Assembly: GCA_020721445.1 (NCBI GenBank) | Contig: DYMU01000008.1 | Coordinates: 62,001 to 126,000, forward strand | Length of the DNA: 64,000 bases | DNA from: Gemmobacter nectariphilus | Lineage (GTDB): Bacteria; Pseudomonadota; Alphaproteobacteria; Rhodobacterales; Rhodobacteraceae | Direction of reading: 5' to 3' | Shown here: one piece after another, positions 1 through 10,570 of the stretch | Layout: each line of letters starts with the position of its first letter | Numbering within the stretch: the first letter of the stretch is position 1 | Notes under the pieces: generated by a model | Seen by the model: the letters and a program-made list of their open reading frames with translations, nothing else | The model's database searches: none | Told to the model about the DNA's origin: nothing | Program-made: the position numbers and the translations under genes

Positions 1-183
1 CAGCAGGCGTTTTGATGCCAGCGCCAGCGCATAGGACCGGCCGTCAAACCCGGTTGTCGCCCGCGCCGGGGCCGGGCGGGCATCAACCACCGTGACCCGC
101 AACCCGGCCTGAGCCAGCGCCAACGCCAGCGCCGGGCCGTTCAATCCCCCCCCGGCAATCAGGATGTCGCAATCATTTTCCAT
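1..183 (-). CDS. Ubiquinone-biosynthesis FAD-dependent hydroxylase, N-terminal part (UbiH/COQ6 family)
   Basis: Only the first 61 codons lie in the window; the gene runs off the left edge. The start is the ATG ending at 183. The protein opens with a dinucleotide-binding fold: a short beta strand, the glycine motif GGGLNG, then an alanine/leucine helix and an acidic DAR at the end of the second strand. It continues with DGRSYALALAS, typical of the ubiquinone hydroxylases of Rhodobacteraceae. The family hydroxylates the ubiquinone ring at the membrane. Which ring position is used (UbiH, UbiF or UbiL type) cannot be told from this fragment. It is divergent from the amidase gene at 263. Confidence 0.75.
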   Translation of the reverse strand, partial: MENDCDILIAGGGLNGPALALALAQAGLRVTVVDARPAPARATTGFDGRSYALALASKRLL

Positions 184-262
184 GCCACACAATATGGCGC
201 GACACGCGGGATTGTCCATGTGCGGGCTTGACGGTAGCCTTGCGGCAAAACGGGGGCAGCGG

Positions 263-1609
263 ATGGCGAAAACCTGGGCGAACATGACGGCGGCCGAGTT
301 GGGCACCGAAATAGAAACCGGCCGCATCAACCCGGTAGAGCTGTGCGAGATGCAGCTTTCCGCCATCGACCGCCACCCCTTGCGCGACCGCATCTATGTC
401 CGCGTCCTGCCCAACCGCAGCCGGGCCGAGGCGATGGCGGCGGCGGCCCGGGCCAAGGCCGGTTTGCGGCGCGGCCCGCTGGATGGCGTGCCGATCAGTT
501 GGAAAGACCTCTTTGACACCGCCGGCCGCGCCACCGAGGCAGGCTCGGCGCTGTTGCGCGGCCGCACCCCGCAGGCCGATGCCGAGGTGTTGCGCATGGC
601 CACGCTGCAAGGCCTGGTCTGCCTTGGCAAGACCCACATGTCGGAACTGGCGTTTTCCGGGCTGGGGCTGAACCCGGTCACCGCCACACCGCCCTGCATC
701 AACGATGATCAGGCGGTGGCGGGCGGCTCGTCCTCGGGGGCGGCCACATCGGTGGCGTTTGGTCTGGCCCCCGCCGCCATCGGCTCTGATACCGGCGGCT
801 CGGTGCGCATTCCGGCAGCCTGGAACGATCTGGTCGGCTTGAAAACCACGCATGGCCGCCTGTCGCTGCGCGGCGTGGTGCCGTTGTGCGAGATGTTTGA
901 CAGCGTCGGCCCGCTGGCGCGCACCGTTGAAGACTGCGCCCTGCTGCTGGCGGCGATGGAAGGCCGGCCCGCCCCCGACCTGCGCGGCACCAGCCTGCGC
1001 GGCACCAGCCTGCACGGCACGCGACTTTTGGTGCTGGAAACCGTGGCGCTGGACGATCTGCGCGACCGTCCGGCCCGGGGCTTTGACGACGCGCTGTCGC
1101 GTCTGTCGCGGGCAGGGGCGCGGATCGACCGGGCCAGCCGCCCCGAAGTGGCCGAGGCGATGGATCTTGCCGTCACGCTGTTCACCGCCGAAGCCTATGG
1201 CATCTGGGGCAAGACCATCGAGGCAGCCCCCGAAAAGATGTTCCCGCGCATTCTTGAACGGTTCCGGGCCGGGGCGCGGGTCGCGGCGCATGACTATGTC
1301 GCCGCCTGGCGCAGGCTGCACGCGCTGCGCCGCATCTGGGCGCAGGCTGTCGCGGGCTATGATGCCGTCATCCTGCCCACCTCGCCCATTCTGCCGCCCA
1401 ACGCCCATCGGCTGCTGACCGACCACGACTATTACGTCGCCGAAAACCTGTTGGCGCTGCGCAACACCCGCATCGGCAATCTGATGGACGGCTGCGCGCT
1501 GACGCTGCCAACCGCGCAGCCGTCTTGCGGGATCAGCTTCATGGCACCGCCAATGACCGAAGACCGTCTGTTGCGTCTGGGCACCGCAGCCGCACACGCC
1601 TTGCAATAG
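263..1609 (+). CDS. Amidase signature family hydrolase
   Basis: A 448-residue amidase-signature enzyme, which hydrolyses carboxamide bonds; the substrate is unknown. The Ser-cisSer-Lys triad is visible: Lys81 in WKDLFDT, Ser156 in GGSSSG, and Ser180 in GSDTGGSVRIP. I chose ATG 263 because the amidase fold begins with MAKTWANMTAAELG. A frame open further upstream would overlap the start of the divergent hydroxylase gene and adds residues unlike the family. Residues about 240-253 contain a five-residue repeat (LRGTS, LRGTS, LHGTR) encoded by a 15-base tandem repeat. Glutamyl-tRNA amidotransferase GatA is a less likely alternative because no gatB or gatC is near. Confidence 0.88.
   Translation: MAKTWANMTAAELGTEIETGRINPVELCEMQLSAIDRHPLRDRIYVRVLPNRSRAEAMAAAARAKAGLRRGPLDGVPISWKDLFDTAGRATEAGSALLRGRTPQADAEVLRMATLQGLVCLGKTHMSELAFSGLGLNPVTATPPCINDDQAVAGGSSSGAATSVAFGLAPAAIGSDTGGSVRIPAAWNDLVGLKTTHGRLSLRGVVPLCEMFDSVGPLARTVEDCALLLAAMEGRPAPDLRGTSLRGTSLHGTRLLVLETVALDDLRDRPARGFDDALSRLSRAGARIDRASRPEVAEAMDLAVTLFTAEAYGIWGKTIEAAPEKMFPRILERFRAGARVAAHDYVAAWRRLHALRRIWAQAVAGYDAVILPTSPILPPNAHRLLTDHDYYVAENLLALRNTRIGNLMDGCALTLPTAQPSCGISFMAPPMTEDRLLRLGTAAAHALQ
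980..1020 (+). repeat. 15-base tandem repeat inside the amidase gene
   Basis: The unit CTGCGCGGCACCAGC occurs at 980-994 and 995-1009, followed by a partial, diverged third copy to 1020. It encodes LRGTS repeats in frame, so copy-number change would add or remove five residues without breaking the gene. Confidence 0.85.
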
Positions 1610-1630
1610 ACCCGCCCGCCCTTCACGGGC

Positions 1631-1680
1631 GAAAAAGCCACAATGCCGCCGGGCTAACCCACAGGGCCACCGGCTTTTTC
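1631..1680 (+). terminator. Probable intrinsic terminator after the amidase gene
   Basis: GAAAAAGCC at 1631-1639 and GGCTTTTTC at 1672-1680 form a perfect nine-base inverted repeat around a GC-rich loop that can pair further. The T-run at the 3' end fits Rho-independent termination just before the next gene. The long loop makes it weaker than a textbook terminator. Confidence 0.5.
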
Positions 1681-1749
1681 TGGACCGCACGGCAATAGCT
1701 GGCTATCCTTGCCGCAAAGGGGCGATACGACCCCAAGATAGAGGCAGTC

Positions 1750-2943
1750 ATGGCGTTTCCAGAGCGGTTTTCGAACCTGCCGGAGTATGCGTTTCCGCGT
1801 TTGCGGAAGCTTTTGGATGCGCATGCGCCGGGCGGCACCCCGATCGCGATGACCATCGGTGAACCCCGCCACCCGATGCCCAGCTTCGTCGGCCCCATCC
1901 TTGCACAACATCTTGATGGTTTCGGCATCTATCCCCCCAATGATGGCACGCCCGAACTGCTGTCCGCCATCGCCACATGGGTGCAGCACCGCTATGGCGT
2001 GACGCTGTCGCCGGACCGGATCATGGCGCTGAACGGCACCCGTGAAGGGCTGTTCAACGCGGCCATCGCGCTTGCGCCGGAAACCAAGTCCGGCAAATCG
2101 CCGGTCATCCTGATGCCGAACCCGTTCTATCAGGTCTATGCCGTGGCCGCGCTGACCGTGGGGGCAACGCCGGTCTATGTGCCCGCCACAGCCGAGACCG
2201 GCTTTCTGCCCGATTACGAAAGCCTTCCCGCCGACATTCTTGACCGCGTGACCGTGGCCTACCTGTGTTCACCCGCCAACCCGCAAGGCGTTGTTGCCCC
2301 GGCAGATTACCTTGCCCGCCTGCTGGCACTGGCCGAAAAGCACGATTTCCGCGTCTTTGCCGACGAGTGTTATTCCGAGATCTGGCGCGATGCCCCGCCG
2401 CCCGGCGCGCTGGCCGTGGCCCAAGCCACCGGCACCAACCCCGAGCGTGTGGCGGTGTTCCATTCGCTGTCGAAACGCTCAAACCTGCCCGGCCTGCGTT
2501 CGGGCTTTGTCGCCAGCGGACCGCAGTCGATGCACCGCATCCGCCAGTTGCGCGCCTTTGCCGGCGCGCCGTTGCCGCTGCCCATTCAGCGCGTATCCGA
2601 AGCGGCGTGGTCGGACGAGGCGCATGTCGCCCACAGCCTTGCACTTTATCAAGACAAGTTTCGCTTGGCCGATCAGGTCTTTGCCGGGCTGGCCAACCGC
2701 GTCTCACCCGAGGGTGGCTTTTTCCTCTGGCTGCCGGTGCCTGCCGGGATCGGCAATGGCGAGGCGGCGGCCGTCAAGCTCTGGCGCGAAACCGGCGTGC
2801 GGGTGCTGCCCGGCGCCTATCTCTCGCGTGAGGCGGCAGACGGTCAGAACCCCGGTCGCGACTATGTAAGGGTGGCGCTTGTTGCCCCAAAAGAAGAATT
2901 GCAGCACGGGCTGATCCAGCTGCGTGACTGCCTCTACGGTTAA
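1750..2943 (+). CDS. Class I/II PLP aminotransferase, succinyl-DAP aminotransferase-like (DapC-like)
   Basis: A 397-residue fold-type I aminotransferase. The Schiff-base lysine is Lys242 in [15 protein letters not shown]. The substrate-side motifs [21 protein letters not shown] and [10 protein letters not shown] are all present. Sequence style and position immediately before ftsK match the enzyme usually annotated as N-succinyldiaminopimelate aminotransferase (lysine/peptidoglycan DAP synthesis) in Rhodobacteraceae, but related subfamily I enzymes act on other amino acids, so the substrate is inferred. The ATG at 1750 follows a 140-base gap that holds a terminator. The gene ends 14 bases before ftsK and may be co-transcribed with it. 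Confidence 0.85.
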   Translation: MAFPERFSNLPEYAFPRLRKLLDAHAPGGTPIAMTIGEPRHPMPSFVGPILAQHLDGFGIYPPNDGTPELLSAIATWVQHRYGVTLSPDRIMALNGTREGLFNAAIALAPETKSGKSPVILMPNPFYQVYAVAALTVGATPVYVPATAETGFLPDYESLPADILDRVTVAYLCSPANPQGVVAPADYLARLLALAEKHDFRVFADECYSEIWRDAPPPGALAVAQATGTNPERVAVFHSLSKRSNLPGLRSGFVASGPQSMHRIRQLRAFAGAPLPLPIQRVSEAAWSDEAHVAHSLALYQDKFRLADQVFAGLANRVSPEGGFFLWLPVPAGIGNGEAAAVKLWRETGVRVLPGAYLSREAADGQNPGRDYVRVALVAPKEELQHGLIQLRDCLYG

Positions 2944-2957
2944 GGACAGGTAAGGCC

Positions 2958-6107
<3,150 letters not shown>

Positions 6108-6171
6108 GGCACGCGGCGGGCGGGGGGTCACCCCGCCGCCCCAAAACCATCCCCCCTGCCCCAAAACCAAC

Positions 6172-6200
6172 CGCGCGCCCCAAGGCGCGCGTTTTCCTTT
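6172..6200 (+). terminator. Intrinsic terminator after ftsK
   Basis: CGCGCGCC (6172-6179), loop CCAA, GGCGCGCG (6184-6191), then TTTTCCTTT: a perfect eight-base-pair stem followed by a T-rich tract 65 bases past the ftsK stop. Confidence 0.85.
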
Positions 6201-6221
6201 GGCCTTCCTGCCCCTTTTGCA

Positions 6222-6710
6222 TCACTCCAGCCCCTTCACCGCCTCGGCCCAACGGTCCAGCCGGGCCAGCAACTGCGCGGCGGCGGTGTCGGGCTTGGCC
6301 CCGCCCAAGATCTCTTGCACCAACCCCGGCATCGCCCGCCGCAGGCTCTCGGCTTCGCGGTCCAGATCGTGAAGCGCGTTTTGACCATGGTCCACGTCCT
6401 CGGGCCCCTGCACCACGCCCGCCAGACGGGCCAGCATGAACGCCCGCAGCACCGCATTCATCCGCGGCAGATGCCCCGCGCCCATCGACCGGAAAAACCG
6501 CAGCACATCTTCATCCACCCGGATCGAGATATGGCGCTTGCCCGGCACCGGGTCGGCCTGCGCGATGCTGTGCCATTCGGGCGGGATCCGCGCCGAGCCG
6601 CGCATCCCCCAGCGCAGGTCATCCTCCAGCCCGCGCAGGGTCTGGGCCAGATGGGTATAGCTGGTCCGGCGCTTGTGCTCGGCGGCAGATTTTGCGGGTC
6701 TTGCGGGCAT
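6222..6710 (-). CDS. BrnA-like (DUF4415-type) protein with a long helical C-terminus
   Basis: A 162-residue protein. Residues 58-98 match the BrnA/DUF4415 antitoxin pattern: KRHISIRVDEDVLRFF, then a glycine turn and RMNAVLRAFMLARL, a ribbon-helix-helix-like DNA-binding unit. BrnA antitoxins are usually about 80-100 residues; this one has a basic N-terminal extension (1-57) and about 60 extra C-terminal residues predicted helical. No BrnT-like toxin gene lies beside it: neighbours are ftsK (convergent) and lolA (divergent). It could be a free-standing transcription regulator instead of an antitoxin. The start is the ATG ending at 6710, before MPARPAKSAAEHKRR. Confidence 0.7.
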   Translation of the reverse strand: MPARPAKSAAEHKRRTSYTHLAQTLRGLEDDLRWGMRGSARIPPEWHSIAQADPVPGKRHISIRVDEDVLRFFRSMGAGHLPRMNAVLRAFMLARLAGVVQGPEDVDHGQNALHDLDREAESLRRAMPGLVQEILGGAKPDTAAAQLLARLDRWAEAVKGLE

Positions 6711-6911
6711 GGTCCGGCTCCTCGGTCTGCCGCAACCCTGCCCGCGCCGGGTTAACGCCGCCCGAACCCGCCGCGCGGTCTGTGACCACGCAGGCACCAC
6801 GGCATGACCACGGGCAAAGCACCGGCACGGCACGCTGCTTGCGTCACGACTTCGGCACTTCTTCGCAACAGGCCCGCAATCCCTGATGCAAGACGCGTCC
6901 CCTGCGATTAT

Positions 6912-7523
6912 ATGAGTGATATGAACCGCAGAACCGCCCTTCTGGCCCCGATTGCCCTTCTTGTCCTTGGCTCCCCGGCTTTGGCCGCAAAGATATCGTT
7001 GGCAGAATTGTCCAGCTATCTGAATGGCTTGACCACGGTCGAGGCTGATTTCACCCAAGTGAACGGTGACGGCACCATCGCCACCGGCAAACTCTTCATC
7101 CGCCGTCCCGGCCGGGTGCGGTTCGAATATGCCCCGCCCGACCGCAGTCTGGTGCTGGCAGGTGGCGGCCAAGTAGCTGTTTTTGATGCAAAATCCAACC
7201 AGCCACCCGAGCAATACCCGCTGAAACGCACGCCCCTGAACCTGATCCTGGCCGCCGATATCGACCTTGGCAAAGCCAAAATGGTGGTGGGCCACAGGGA
7301 AGTGGAAAACACCACGCGCGTCGTCGCCCAAGACCCGGAAAACCCGTCTTATGGCACGATCGAATTGGTGTTTACCGCCACACCGGTCGAGTTGCGGCAA
7401 TGGATCATCACCGATGACGTGGGCAACCAAACCACTGTTATTCTTGGTGAAATGAAAAAGGGCGGCGCGCTGCCCGCGTCGTATTTCGACATCACCGGCG
7501 AAATCCGCAAGCGCGGATCGTAG
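6912..7523 (+). CDS. lolA: Outer-membrane lipoprotein carrier protein LolA
   Basis: A periplasmic chaperone that ferries lipoproteins from LolCDE to the outer membrane. The N-terminus is a signal peptide (MSDMNRRTALLAPIALLVLG, cleaved after ALAA). The family core follows: LSSYLNGLTTVEADFTQ, GKLFIRRPGRVRFEYAPPD, the hydrophobic strand with TPLNLIL, and a C-terminal strand GTIELVFTATPVELRQW. ATG 6912 and ATG 6921 are both possible starts; neither has a strong ribosome site. An open frame extending upstream to 6804 would bury the signal peptide and is rejected. It follows ftsK by one gene, the common Rhodobacteraceae order. Confidence 0.92.
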   Translation: MSDMNRRTALLAPIALLVLGSPALAAKISLAELSSYLNGLTTVEADFTQVNGDGTIATGKLFIRRPGRVRFEYAPPDRSLVLAGGGQVAVFDAKSNQPPEQYPLKRTPLNLILAADIDLGKAKMVVGHREVENTTRVVAQDPENPSYGTIELVFTATPVELRQWIITDDVGNQTTVILGEMKKGGALPASYFDITGEIRKRGS

Positions 7524-7533
7524 GCGCCGCCGC

Positions 7534-8121
7534 CTACCGCCGGCACCCCGCCAGTTGCTGGGCATACATGTCCGCCCGCGCCTGAACGTTGGCCGCAACA
7601 TCCAGCAGCCAAGGCTTGTCCAGATAGCTTTGCCGGGCAAAGCCGGTGCGACCTTCATGATAGGCCAGATAATGCGCCTGCGCGTCGGATTTGGAAATGC
7701 CCAGACGCTCGGCAGACTGGTCCATGTACCAGCCCATGAAGTCGGTCGCATCCGAGATCCGGTCCCGCCGCGCCCCGCCCCGACGTTGGTCCTTTTGGTA
7801 TTCTTCCCAAGTCCCATCAAGGGCTTGGCTGTATCCATAGGCCGAAGACTGCCGCCCCATCGGGATGATCCCAAGCGCGAACCGGTGCGGGGTCTGCGCA
7901 TTGCCGATGAACTTCGATTCCTGATGGATCGTCGCCATCTGCACATGCACCGGAATGCCCCACTTGCGCTCCGTCGCCTTCATCGCGTTGAAATATTGCG
8001 GCCTTTCCCGCGCGATGGCACAGGCGTTGTCCAATTCACGGGGCGCCGAAAACCGGCTGCTGCCTCCACCACAGGCGGCCAACAACAACAACAGCATCGA
8101 CGCACGGAGAAGTCTGCTCAT
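7534..8121 (-). CDS. Transglycosylase-SLT-like lipoprotein
   Basis: A 195-residue exported lipoprotein. The start at 8121 has a good upstream GAGGGG. The signal peptide ends in the lipobox LLAAC. The body has the lysozyme-like signature of soluble lytic transglycosylases: an IHQES motif supplying the likely catalytic Glu, AYGYSQAL, and a C-terminal AYHEGRTGF. This family cuts peptidoglycan glycan strands or binds them. It lies convergent with lolA, ten bases away. Enzymatic activity is inferred from motifs only. Confidence 0.8.
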   Translation of the reverse strand: MSRLLRASMLLLLLAACGGGSSRFSAPRELDNACAIARERPQYFNAMKATERKWGIPVHVQMATIHQESKFIGNAQTPHRFALGIIPMGRQSSAYGYSQALDGTWEEYQKDQRRGGARRDRISDATDFMGWYMDQSAERLGISKSDAQAHYLAYHEGRTGFARQSYLDKPWLLDVAANVQARADMYAQQLAGCRR

Positions 8122-8456
8122 CTGCCCCTCGCACGTTTTTCTTATTGCCTCTGAAGATAGGCCAAAATCGCGCCGGGGGAAATGGGGCATATCCCCGCGT
8201 CAGATCAGAAATCCGAGAGTGCGTGCCCGCGTCGCCACCTCTAGCACGGTCGTCGCCGGACCCACCGCCCCCCTGCCCGCAAGATCACCGCCACATGCGC
8301 CACAGGCTGCCCCACCGCGGCCAGCAGGCCAAAAAACGCAATTATTTCCAACACTGTGGGGATAGGGACCACAGATTGTTTCCCGCTTGCATCGCCTGCC
8401 ATGTGGACAAGACCCAAGCTTCGGGACTATTAATCAAGCCGAGGGGATGCAATCTG
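8122..8456. other. 335-base gap between the lipoprotein gene and hspQ
   Basis: No convincing gene is visible. It must hold the promoters for the two divergent flanking genes. The left part is GC-rich; the right part from about 8340 is relatively AT-rich and contains the candidate promoter listed separately. A heat-shock sigma-type promoter was sought but no clear match was found. Confidence 0.5.
8404..8433 (+). promoter_or_regulatory. Candidate sigma-70-like promoter for hspQ
   Basis: TGGACA at 8404-8409 (five of six matches to TTGACA), an 18-base spacer and TATTAA at 8428-8433 stand 24 bases before the hspQ start. This is a pattern match only. Confidence 0.25.
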
Positions 8457-8783
8457 ATGCTGACATCTATGCCCAAATACCATCTTGGTCAGGTGCTGCG
8501 CCATCGCAAGCATCCGTTTCGGGGTGTGGTGTTCGACGTGGACGCCATGTTCACCAACACTGACGAATGGTATGACAACATCCCCGAAGACAGCCGTCCG
8601 TCAAAAGATCAGCCGTTCTATCACCTGCTGGCCGAAAACGAACAAAGCTACTACGTGGCCTATGTGTCCGAGCAGAACCTTGTGCCCGATGAAACCGGCG
8701 AGCCCGTGTCGCACCCCGACCTGCCTGACCTGTTCGGCGATTTTGAGGATGGCCGCTATCCGTTGCAGTTTCAACTGAACTGA
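8457..8783 (+). CDS. hspQ: Heat shock protein HspQ
   Basis: A 108-residue hemimethylated-DNA-binding/YccV-like protein. The family core is clear: KYHLGQVLRHRKHPFRGVVF, then EWYDNIPEDSRPSKDQPFYHL, the AYVSEQNLVPD stretch, and a C-terminal acidic end. In enterobacteria HspQ binds and tunes the Lon protease and affects DnaA stability. A GAGGGG ten bases before ATG 8457 supports that start; ATG 8469 is an alternative four codons later. Confidence 0.92.
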   Translation: MLTSMPKYHLGQVLRHRKHPFRGVVFDVDAMFTNTDEWYDNIPEDSRPSKDQPFYHLLAENEQSYYVAYVSEQNLVPDETGEPVSHPDLPDLFGDFEDGRYPLQFQLN

Positions 8784-8857
8784 TCCATCCGATCACATTG
8801 ACCAATCCATAACCTCTCGTCGTTACGCTTTCTCTGCCAAGGCGGAAGGAAGATGAC

Positions 8858-9205
8858 ATGTTGCTGGAATGTTCGGACTATCGCGATCTTATCGTCGTCC
8901 ATGTGCGCGACACGCGGATCGACGCCGCCGGGGCGATTGATTTCAAGGACCAGATGCGCGCCCTGACACAGGCCGACAACCGTCGGGTTATATTGGACCT
9001 TTCTGGTGTCGGCTTCATCGACAGCTCTGGTTTGGGTGCGGTGGTGGCGGTGCGCAAGGCCCTTGGCCCGGACCGTCCGCTGGAACTGGCCGCGCTTACG
9101 CCCGCGGTGGAAAAGGTGTTCCGCCTGACGCGGATGGAAAGCGTCTTTCCGATCCATGCCAGCCTTCCTGTGCCCGCCGCAGGTGCCGCACTCCATGGCG
9201 CGTGA
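8858..9205 (+). CDS. STAS-domain anti-anti-sigma factor (RsbV/SpoIIAA-like)
   Basis: A 115-residue single STAS domain. The phosphorylation loop is visible as VGFIDSSGLGAVVAVRKAL, with Ser at the usual position of SpoIIAA phosphorylation. The Shine-Dalgarno GGAAGGAAG precedes ATG 8858. Its last 11 bases overlap the start of the next gene, which encodes the cognate kinase; this is a partner-switching pair in which the unphosphorylated STAS protein binds the kinase. No sigma factor or PP2C phosphatase lies in the window, so the final target is not known. Confidence 0.9.
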   Translation: MLLECSDYRDLIVVHVRDTRIDAAGAIDFKDQMRALTQADNRRVILDLSGVGFIDSSGLGAVVAVRKALGPDRPLELAALTPAVEKVFRLTRMESVFPIHASLPVPAAGAALHGA

Positions 9206-9641
9206 CGTGCCGCATGACAGCACAAGGCTTGTCATCCCCTCGACGCCGCTTGCCGTGCGGCAGGCGTTGTGCGCGCTGTTTGACACGCTGATGCCCGGTC
9301 CGATCACGCAACCCGCCCGCGACGCGGCCCAGATCGTTCTGGCCGAGGCGCTGAACAACATCGTTGAACACGCCTATGCCCAATCCCCCGGCGAAATTGA
9401 GGTGACGGTCACGTTTTCCGCAACCGGTCTGGTGTGCAGCATCACCGATGCGGGCCTGCCGATGCCGGATGCCTGTCTGCCGCCGGGCGATCTGGCCCCG
9501 CTGCCCCAGTCGGGCGATCTGCCCGAAGGCGGCTTTGGCTGGCACCTGATTCGGGCCTTGTCGCAAGACCTGCATTACCGCCGCGAAGGGGGCCGGAACC
9601 TGCTGTCATTTCGGATCGATGCGAAACAGTTGCTGCCCTAA
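9195..9641 (+). CDS. ATP-binding serine kinase / anti-sigma factor (RsbW-like)
   Basis: A 148-residue GHKL ATPase of the RsbW/SpoIIAB type. The N box is EALNNIVEHAY; a G1-type DAGLPMPD and a G2-type PEGGFGWHLIRAL follow. Such proteins phosphorylate the STAS partner and, when free of it, sequester a sigma factor or another regulator. ATG 9195 overlaps the STAS gene by 11 bases, which implies translational coupling. Upstream in-frame starts would extend too far into the STAS gene. Confidence 0.88.
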   Translation: MARDVPHDSTRLVIPSTPLAVRQALCALFDTLMPGPITQPARDAAQIVLAEALNNIVEHAYAQSPGEIEVTVTFSATGLVCSITDAGLPMPDACLPPGDLAPLPQSGDLPEGGFGWHLIRALSQDLHYRREGGRNLLSFRIDAKQLLP

Positions 9642-9997
9642 CGCCGGTATTGTCACCAGACCTTCGGAATTGACGCGAAACCGCCCAAGTTTCCCCCTAA
9701 TCTTACCGCGCGGTCCGGCGAATATGAACGGGTAGCTGCATAAAGCTTCCCTCGGCGCTGCGGATCATTGCCCCCACCCAGTTCGCGGCGCCGAGGTTCC
9801 CTGCCAACTGCCGGCGCGCGCCAGCCCCGGCCTTTCCCGGCGCGCCCCTGGCGCTTTGTCCCCCTGAACCGATGACCAAAGGGGCTCGCCCCCCGAACCC
9901 CGCTTGGCGACGGCCGGCCCCCCGTGCTACGGGCTGGTGGCGTTTGGGTCGGCGGGTCCGGCCCGCACCTGACAGGGCTGGCACAAGGACACGGGAC
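9642..9997. other. 356-base GC-rich intergenic region
   Basis: No supported gene. Two small hairpins are visible: GGGG-CTCG-CCCC at 9881-9892 and CCCGT-GCT-ACGGG at 9921-9933. The stretch from 9870 to 9930 is rich in runs of G and C, similar in style to the hairpin after the next gene. Confidence 0.5.
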
Positions 9998-10456
9998 ATG
10001 ACCCCAGACTACGACGGCTTGAAATCCGCCATTCTGGCGCTGACAAGCGGCGAGACGGACACCGTGGCCCTGATGGCGACCATCGCCTGCGAGGTGCATC
10101 ACGCCCACCCGCTTTGCGACTGGACCGGGTTTTATCGCGTGGTGGCCCCCGGACTGCTGAAGATCGGCCCCTATCAGGGCGGCCACGGCTGCCTTGTCAT
10201 CCCGTTTTCGCGCGGGGTTTGCGGTGCCTGTGCCCGCACCGGCATGGTGCAGAACGTGCCCGATGTCGACGCCTTCCCCGGCCATATCGCCTGCGCAGCC
10301 TCGACCCGGTCTGAACTGGTGCTGCCGGTCCGCAACGGTGCGGGTGACCTGTTGGGCGTGCTGGACCTTGACAGCAACACCCCCGCCGCCTTCACCGCCA
10401 GGGACGAAGCCTTCTTTTCCGACCTGTTGAAGGATGTGTTCCAGAACGCCGCGTGA
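9998..10456 (+). CDS. msrC: Free methionine-(R)-sulfoxide reductase (GAF domain, fRMsr)
   Basis: A 152-residue GAF-domain reductase that reduces free methionine-R-sulfoxide in the cytoplasm. The three cysteines used by the family are in place: GHGCLVIPF, GVCGACARTG and HIACAASTRSELVLPV. Also present is DWTGFYRV near the N-terminus and LGVLDLDSNTPAAF near the C-terminus. I chose ATG 9998 (MTPDYDGLK) because the family starts there; an upstream extension is Arg/Pro-rich and unlike the family. Confidence 0.9.
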   Translation: MTPDYDGLKSAILALTSGETDTVALMATIACEVHHAHPLCDWTGFYRVVAPGLLKIGPYQGGHGCLVIPFSRGVCGACARTGMVQNVPDVDAFPGHIACAASTRSELVLPVRNGAGDLLGVLDLDSNTPAAFTARDEAFFSDLLKDVFQNAA

Positions 10457-10483
10457 TCCCCTTCCTCTTGGCCCCAATACCCG

Positions 10484-10514
10484 CGGGGGGTCCGGGGGGC
10501 AGACAGCCCCCCGG
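10484..10514. repeat. GC-rich intergenic hairpin
   Basis: CCGGGGGG (10492-10499), loop CAGACAG, CCCCCCGG (10507-10514), preceded by CCGCGGGGGG. There is no T-run, so it is not a canonical terminator. It resembles GC-rich hairpin elements commonly found after genes in this family of bacteria. Confidence 0.6.
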
Positions 10515-10570
10515 CGGTTCAATCGAAACCCGCGCCGGCCTTGCGCCACAAGATGCAAAGAGACCCGAAA

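Noticed and set aside
173-1690. Long open frame of about 500 codons antisense to the amidase gene
   Set aside because: It is an artefact of GC-rich third positions; its translation is Arg/Gln/His-rich and low in hydrophobic cores, while the sense strand has a full amidase.
8385-8433. Heat-shock sigma (RpoH) promoter for hspQ
   Set aside because: A CTTGC is present but no matching -10 at the right distance; only a weak sigma-70-like match was kept.
9703-9999. Possible 98-residue gene on the minus strand in the gap before the fRMsr gene
   Set aside because: Basic, low-complexity product without a ribosome site or recognisable motif; overlaps the GC-rich hairpins.
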